Origin: Methanoculleus sp.
Lineage (GTDB): Archaea; Halobacteriota; Methanomicrobia; Methanomicrobiales; Methanoculleaceae
Length of the DNA: 64,000 bases
Assembly (NCBI GenBank): GCA_018433835.1
Contig: JAHDQM010000043.1
Coordinates: forward strand, 16,456-80,455
Direction of reading: 5' to 3'
Position numbers and translations under genes: made by a program. Below are positions 60,727 to 64,000 of this stretch, piece by piece; position 1 is the first letter of the stretch, and each line of letters opens with the position of its first letter. The notes beneath the pieces were generated by a model. It was given only the letters and a program-made list of their open reading frames with translations. It made no database searches and was not told the origin of the DNA.

Positions 60727-61638
60727 ATGTTCGGATTTGAAAATCGCACCAACCCTATTCAACCAGCCTGTCAGATCGTCATCAATCTCATCGTATACAG
60801 TTCCCTGTACACCTCTGCCATGATAGCGTCGATGGTGTACATCTCGTGTTTCCTGCAGGGCCTCCCCTTCGATCCAGTTGCTGCGGCAATACTGATGCTT
60901 GCCGTGTTTGCCGTCTACAACCTCAACCGCAAGACCGACGAGGACGAGGATGCCATCAATCACACAGAACGGTATGCTTTCACGAAGAAGTACGGATCCG
61001 CCCTCTTCCGTTCCGCGATCTGCGCCTACGTCATCGCCCTCTGCCTCTCTGCTCTCCAGGGGTTCGGCAGCCTTCTGGTAACAGCCGCTCCCCTGGTCGC
61101 CGGGATCGTCTACAGCGTCCCCCTCTTTCCTGCCCGGTTCGGGTTCCGGCGATTGAAAGAGGTGCCGTTCATGAAAAGCCTCATCGTGGCGTTCTCCTGG
61201 GCCGTTCCCGCGACACTCCTGCCCATCTGCCACGCAGGTCTTCCCGCGGACGCCGCCACCGGCATCGTCGGCGTCTTCTTCTTCCTGCAGATCTTCACGA
61301 ACACGGTGATCTATGATGTGCGCGACATCGAGGGGGACGCCGCATCGGGAGTCAGGACGATCCCGACGATCCTCGGCACCAAAAAGACGCTCCTTCTTCT
61401 CACGGGGATGAACATAGGTATCGGAACCGCGCTGGTGCTCGCCGCCGGAGCCCTATCGGGTTTCTGGTCGGTACCGCTGCTGGCTGCAGGCATGGTCTAC
61501 GCTCAGGGATACCTCCTGTGCTTTCAGCGGTTCGGCACGGAGAAACTCTTCTTCGAACTGTTCACAGACGGAGAGTTCATAGTGCTGGCCGTAACTCTTT
61601 ACCTGTTCACCCTCGCAGTGCCGTACCTTCCGATCTGA
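60727..61638 (+). CDS. UbiA-family prenyltransferase-like membrane protein
   Basis: A 303-residue protein with about eight membrane segments. The two aspartate-rich motifs of UbiA prenyltransferases are recognisable: NLNRKTDEDEDAIN (first) and YDVRDIEGDAASGVRTIP (second). UbiA enzymes attach isoprenoid chains to aromatic or glycerol acceptors, including archaeal lipids. First-motif spacing differs slightly from the canonical NDxxDxxxD, so another acceptor is possible. No ribosome site precedes the ATG; the TATA spacing suggests a leaderless message under the shared operator. Confidence 0.82.
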   Translation: MFGFENRTNPIQPACQIVINLIVYSSLYTSAMIASMVYISCFLQGLPFDPVAAAILMLAVFAVYNLNRKTDEDEDAINHTERYAFTKKYGSALFRSAICAYVIALCLSALQGFGSLLVTAAPLVAGIVYSVPLFPARFGFRRLKEVPFMKSLIVAFSWAVPATLLPICHAGLPADAATGIVGVFFFLQIFTNTVIYDVRDIEGDAASGVRTIPTILGTKKTLLLLTGMNIGIGTALVLAAGALSGFWSVPLLAAGMVYAQGYLLCFQRFGTEKLFFELFTDGEFIVLAVTLYLFTLAVPYLPI

Positions 61639-61761
61639 CCAGGGAGAGCATCCCGGACCCGGGGTGCCGTCCGCACCCCTGTCTCGGGTTCCGGGAGGGA
61701 AAGGGCTGCAGAAGCCCTCCATACCGTACGTGCAGGACACCACTCTTCAGACCCTTGAGGT

Positions 61762-61799
61762 TTCATCGATCGGATGAATCTTCATCGACGTAATAAATG
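61762..61799 (+). promoter_or_regulatory. Tandem palindromic operator plus TATA box, small cysteine protein gene
   Basis: TTCATC (61762-61767), GATGAA (61773-61778) and TTCATC (61781-61786) form two overlapping dyads. GACGTAATAAATG follows, the same arrangement as upstream of the gene at 60727 (17 of 19 bases from TTCATC on). The TATA element is about 36 bp before the ATG at 61832. Confidence 0.65.
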
Positions 61800-61831
61800 T
61801 CTGGCTGCCGGAGAGCATCTTAGGGTACGAC

Positions 61832-62086
61832 ATGAGATCACCCCATGACAGCGATCCGCTGAAGAGTAATACCGGCACTCAATACCTCCGAGCACGTGAA
61901 CGAGGCAGGGATACCGGAAGCGATGCCGCGACGGCCGGGCTGACGCTGGAAGGAGAGAGAAGACCGCAACGATCCGAATGCGCTTCATGCATGTATTATG
62001 ACCCCGAGCGCGCCTACTGCTCCTACATTCATGCCCCCGTGGATATCCTGTTCGTCTGTCCGCAGATTCTCGATAAGCGCAGATGA
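61832..62086 (+). CDS. Small protein with C-terminal four-cysteine motif
   Basis: An 84-residue protein whose last 35 residues hold four cysteines (ECASCMYYDPERAYCSYI then VDILFVCPQIL; CX2C-X9-CX12-C), a probable metal site. The first half is hydrophilic and likely disordered. The cysteine spacing resembles the tiny protein at 11125-11259. Its promoter shares an operator with the prenyltransferase gene, so the two are probably co-regulated. Coding status rests on the cysteine motif and the promoter; function unknown. Confidence 0.65.
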   Translation: MRSPHDSDPLKSNTGTQYLRARERGRDTGSDAATAGLTLEGERRPQRSECASCMYYDPERAYCSYIHAPVDILFVCPQILDKRR

Positions 62087-62235
62087 CCTCAGGGCCTGCG
62101 CTTTAAACGTGTGTCACTTTTCAGGCGGTATTCCCGGCGGCCTCGCCTGAGGCTGCGCGACCTGCGGCGGTCGGACCCGGGGAGGGATCGGAGATCCCCA
62201 ACATTTTTGTACCACTCCCGCCATGGCAGATTACC

Positions 62236-63132
62236 ATGCCAGGTGCAGACTACATCTACCCGAACGTCACGGAAGTAGCCCGACGAGGCGGGTTTCTCGA
62301 ACGCTGGCACCTCGCCGAGCCGCTCGGATGCGCGTATATCGAGATCCCCGCCGATTTCGTCAAGAACGGAACGGAAGTGGAGCGGACCGGGCAGGAGATC
62401 GGGTCCATGCTCACCCGGTCGTCCGTCGAGCACCTTTACGAACAGGATACGAACCTCCCGGGCTCCCTCAGGTACGTCCTGCACACCGAGCCGGCCATCC
62501 CCCGGAGGGACCGGCACGGCCGGCAGGTGACGGCGGATCTGCGGTGGCGCGACCCGGACTGGGTGACCGCTTTCGGGGATATGCTCCTTGAGATAGAAGA
62601 CGTCCTGGGCATTCCCCCGGAGATCATCGAGATACACCCCGGCGACCGGAGGAACGCCCATGCCGATATCGTCGCGGCGATGCATTCCCTGATCGCCGCC
62701 CACTGGAACGCCTTCGGGGTGGAACCCCTGGTGCTGCTCGAACACCACAGGGGCCAGGGCGTCTCCACGGGGAGCCAGATGCGGGCGTTCTGGACGGTGC
62801 TCAAAAGGATCCATCCCGAAATAGCCGGACTTACCGGGGTAGCGCTCGATCCCTGGCATCTTCACGCCGCCACGAAAGAGGACTTCACCGGAGCGCTCGG
62901 CGAGATCCCGCCCGATGCCCTGCGGGCATTCCACATCCACAACGACCTCCGCCCGCCGTCGATGACCGACGAGGTGCCCTGGTCGCAGGTCTTTGAGGTG
63001 ATCGGCAGCCGTCCGGAAAAGCCCCTCATCAAACCGGTGGTCTACCAGAAGAGCAGGGTTCCCGGGGCGATCGCCTTCTGCGAAGAGATGCTCGCCGCGC
63101 CGCGGGTGGCGTACGCAGGGCCGCCGGCGTGA
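62236..63132 (+). CDS. Putative TIM-barrel protein (xylose-isomerase/AP-endonuclease-like)
   Basis: A 298-residue protein with features of the xylose isomerase-like TIM barrel: CAYIEIPADFV, IIEIHPGDRRNAHADIV, VLLEHHRGQGV, GVALDPWHLHAATKEDF and AFHIHNDLRPPS, whose H/D/E residues at strand ends fit a metal site. I cannot name the reaction. No clear ribosome site precedes ATG 62236; a short inverted repeat (GGGGA/TCCCC, about 62177-62199) lies upstream. It stands between the small cysteine protein and the NHLRC2-like gene in the same direction. Confidence 0.75.
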   Translation: MPGADYIYPNVTEVARRGGFLERWHLAEPLGCAYIEIPADFVKNGTEVERTGQEIGSMLTRSSVEHLYEQDTNLPGSLRYVLHTEPAIPRRDRHGRQVTADLRWRDPDWVTAFGDMLLEIEDVLGIPPEIIEIHPGDRRNAHADIVAAMHSLIAAHWNAFGVEPLVLLEHHRGQGVSTGSQMRAFWTVLKRIHPEIAGLTGVALDPWHLHAATKEDFTGALGEIPPDALRAFHIHNDLRPPSMTDEVPWSQVFEVIGSRPEKPLIKPVVYQKSRVPGAIAFCEEMLAAPRVAYAGPPA

Positions 63133-63189
63133 TGAGCCGGACCGGATCCTCGCCAACATTCATAACCCTGAAACGCCAGAGGGTGCCGC

Positions 63190-64000
63190 ATGAAACCGAT
63201 GGCCGCGCCTGATTTCCCCCCGGGTCTCGAGTGGCTCAACGTCGACCGCCCCCTCTCCGTCCGCGACCTCTCCGGCAGGATAGTGCTGCTCTCCTTTGTG
63301 ACGTTCACCTGCGCGAACTGCATGCGGCTGGCGCCGGAGATACGGCAACTCAAGGAGAAGTACCCGGACCTGGTGATCGTCGAGGTCCACTCGCCCGGGT
63401 TCGAATCCGGCGCAGTCGGCGGGAACTTCCGGGAGACGGTCCGTCGTGCCGGAGCCGATCACCCCGTCGCCATCGACCGCGACCGCCTGCTCTGGCAGGC
63501 CTTCGGGGTCCGTGACTGGCCGACCTTCGTCCTGATCGACCCGGGAGGAAACGTGGTCGGGAAGACCGCCGGGGAAGGGCTCTACGGGCGGCTCAACCCG
63601 AAGATCGACCGCATGGCAAAGGAATTCGAACAGCGCGGCCTGCTGGAGAAAGGACGGCTGCAGTCCGGGACGGTTCCGGAGACGGCACGGGAAGAGAGCC
63701 TGTACCGCCCCGGCAAGGTTGCGGCGGACAACGCTCAGATGCGGCTGTTCATAAGCGATTCCGGCCACCACCGGATAATCGTCGCCGACGTGAGCGGAAA
63801 GATCGTGGAGACGATCGGCTCAGGGGCTGCCGGGAACACCGACGGGCCGTTCGATGAAGCCGCGTTCTACCTACCGGGGGGCCTCGCCTTCGACGAAGAG
63901 GCAGGCATCCTCTACATTGCGGATACCGGAAACCACACGATCCGGATGGTCTCCTGGGCTGAGCGCAGGGTTACGACAATCGCCGGAACGGGTCTTGCTG
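63190..64000 (+). CDS. NHLRC2-like thioredoxin-NHL repeat protein, 3' end outside window
   Basis: The first 270 residues of a protein that joins a thioredoxin-like domain (about 1-150) with NHL beta-propeller repeats. The thioredoxin part has C41-A-N-C44 in TFTCANCMRLAP and a cis-proline region DWPTFVLIDPGG. NHL repeats begin near residue 175 (FISDSGHHRIIVADV, LYIADTGNHTIRMV). This is the layout of animal NHLRC2 and its bacterial homologs. A ribosome site gagggtg precedes the ATG. The frame is open at the window edge. A redox role is likely, target unknown. Confidence 0.88.
   Translation, partial: MKPMAAPDFPPGLEWLNVDRPLSVRDLSGRIVLLSFVTFTCANCMRLAPEIRQLKEKYPDLVIVEVHSPGFESGAVGGNFRETVRRAGADHPVAIDRDRLLWQAFGVRDWPTFVLIDPGGNVVGKTAGEGLYGRLNPKIDRMAKEFEQRGLLEKGRLQSGTVPETAREESLYRPGKVAADNAQMRLFISDSGHHRIIVADVSGKIVETIGSGAAGNTDGPFDEAAFYLPGGLAFDEEAGILYIADTGNHTIRMVSWAERRVTTIAGTGLA

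Noticed and set aside
62089..63159. 356-codon minus-strand open frame
   Set aside because: It overlaps the plus-strand TIM-barrel gene throughout; the minus frame has no family features and reads as arginine-rich antisense.

Overview
The window is archaeal, GC-rich chromosomal DNA and most likely comes from a hydrogenotrophic methanogen of the Methanomicrobiales (Methanoculleus-like). This is inferred from gene content: an archaeal-type alaS, the DUF39/NIL-ferredoxin/UPF0280 set for methanogen homocysteine synthesis, an FmdE-family protein, 6-phospho-3-hexuloisomerase (archaeal pentose supply), an Lhr helicase, a FilR1-type regulator, and TATA-box promoters with some apparently leaderless genes. 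I found no rRNA, tRNA or CRISPR array.

Layout. 1-5.4 kb: an AddAB-like helicase/nuclease pair on the minus strand, with the helicase running off the left edge. 5.4-13.8 kb: accessory genes, namely an AT-rich NYN-LOTUS RNase-like gene, an alpha/beta hydrolase lipoprotein, a nucleoside-recognition membrane protein, a flavin reductase, a methyltransferase, a tiny four-cysteine protein and a CPC-type metal ATPase. 13.9-21.5 kb: trmO, an operon of FmdE-family protein plus ABC transporter of the zinc/manganese type, a methyltransferase, a CooC-like ATPase, a Fic protein and an HD hydrolase. 21.6-38.0 kb: a carbohydrate and central-carbon region holding two APC permeases, a GH15 glucoamylase/trehalase, a sugar porter, a phosphohexomutase, a bacterial-type GAPDH, PEP synthase, a P3A proton ATPase and an alpha-glucan phosphorylase that carries an N-terminal YHS domain. 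38.3-48.3 kb: ferredoxin, YetF-like protein, the hxlB-aminotransferase-M42 peptidase operon, Lhr helicase with a phosphoesterase, a PQQ-type sugar dehydrogenase and a UPF0316 protein. 48.6-57.5 kb: zinc ribbon, alaS with a membrane ArsR regulator, Nif3 with a SWIM protein, a PEGA surface protein and the homocysteine triad. 58-64 kb: DUF3006 plus a metallo-beta-lactamase lipoprotein, a FilR1-like regulator, a UbiA-type prenyltransferase, a second four-cysteine protein, a TIM-barrel protein and an NHLRC2-like protein cut by the right edge.

How they work together. The 23-37 kb genes can be read as one carbohydrate system: the proton ATPase could energise a proton-coupled sugar porter, GH15 and the phosphorylase would release glucose or glucose-1-phosphate, the mutase would convert hexose phosphates, and GAPDH with PEP synthase would link these to pyruvate. 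The 15-17 kb operon looks like a metal or cofactor importer tied to an FmdE-family partner, but its binding protein has lost most canonical metal ligands.

Most notable observations: the YHS-phosphorylase fusion, the altered FmdE-ABC operon, and a palindromic operator with an identical TATA context that is shared by the prenyltransferase gene (60.7 kb) and the small four-cysteine gene (61.8 kb), next to a FilR1-like regulator. Intergenic stretches at 39.4-39.8 and 57.5-58.0 kb are rich in hairpins and remain unexplained.
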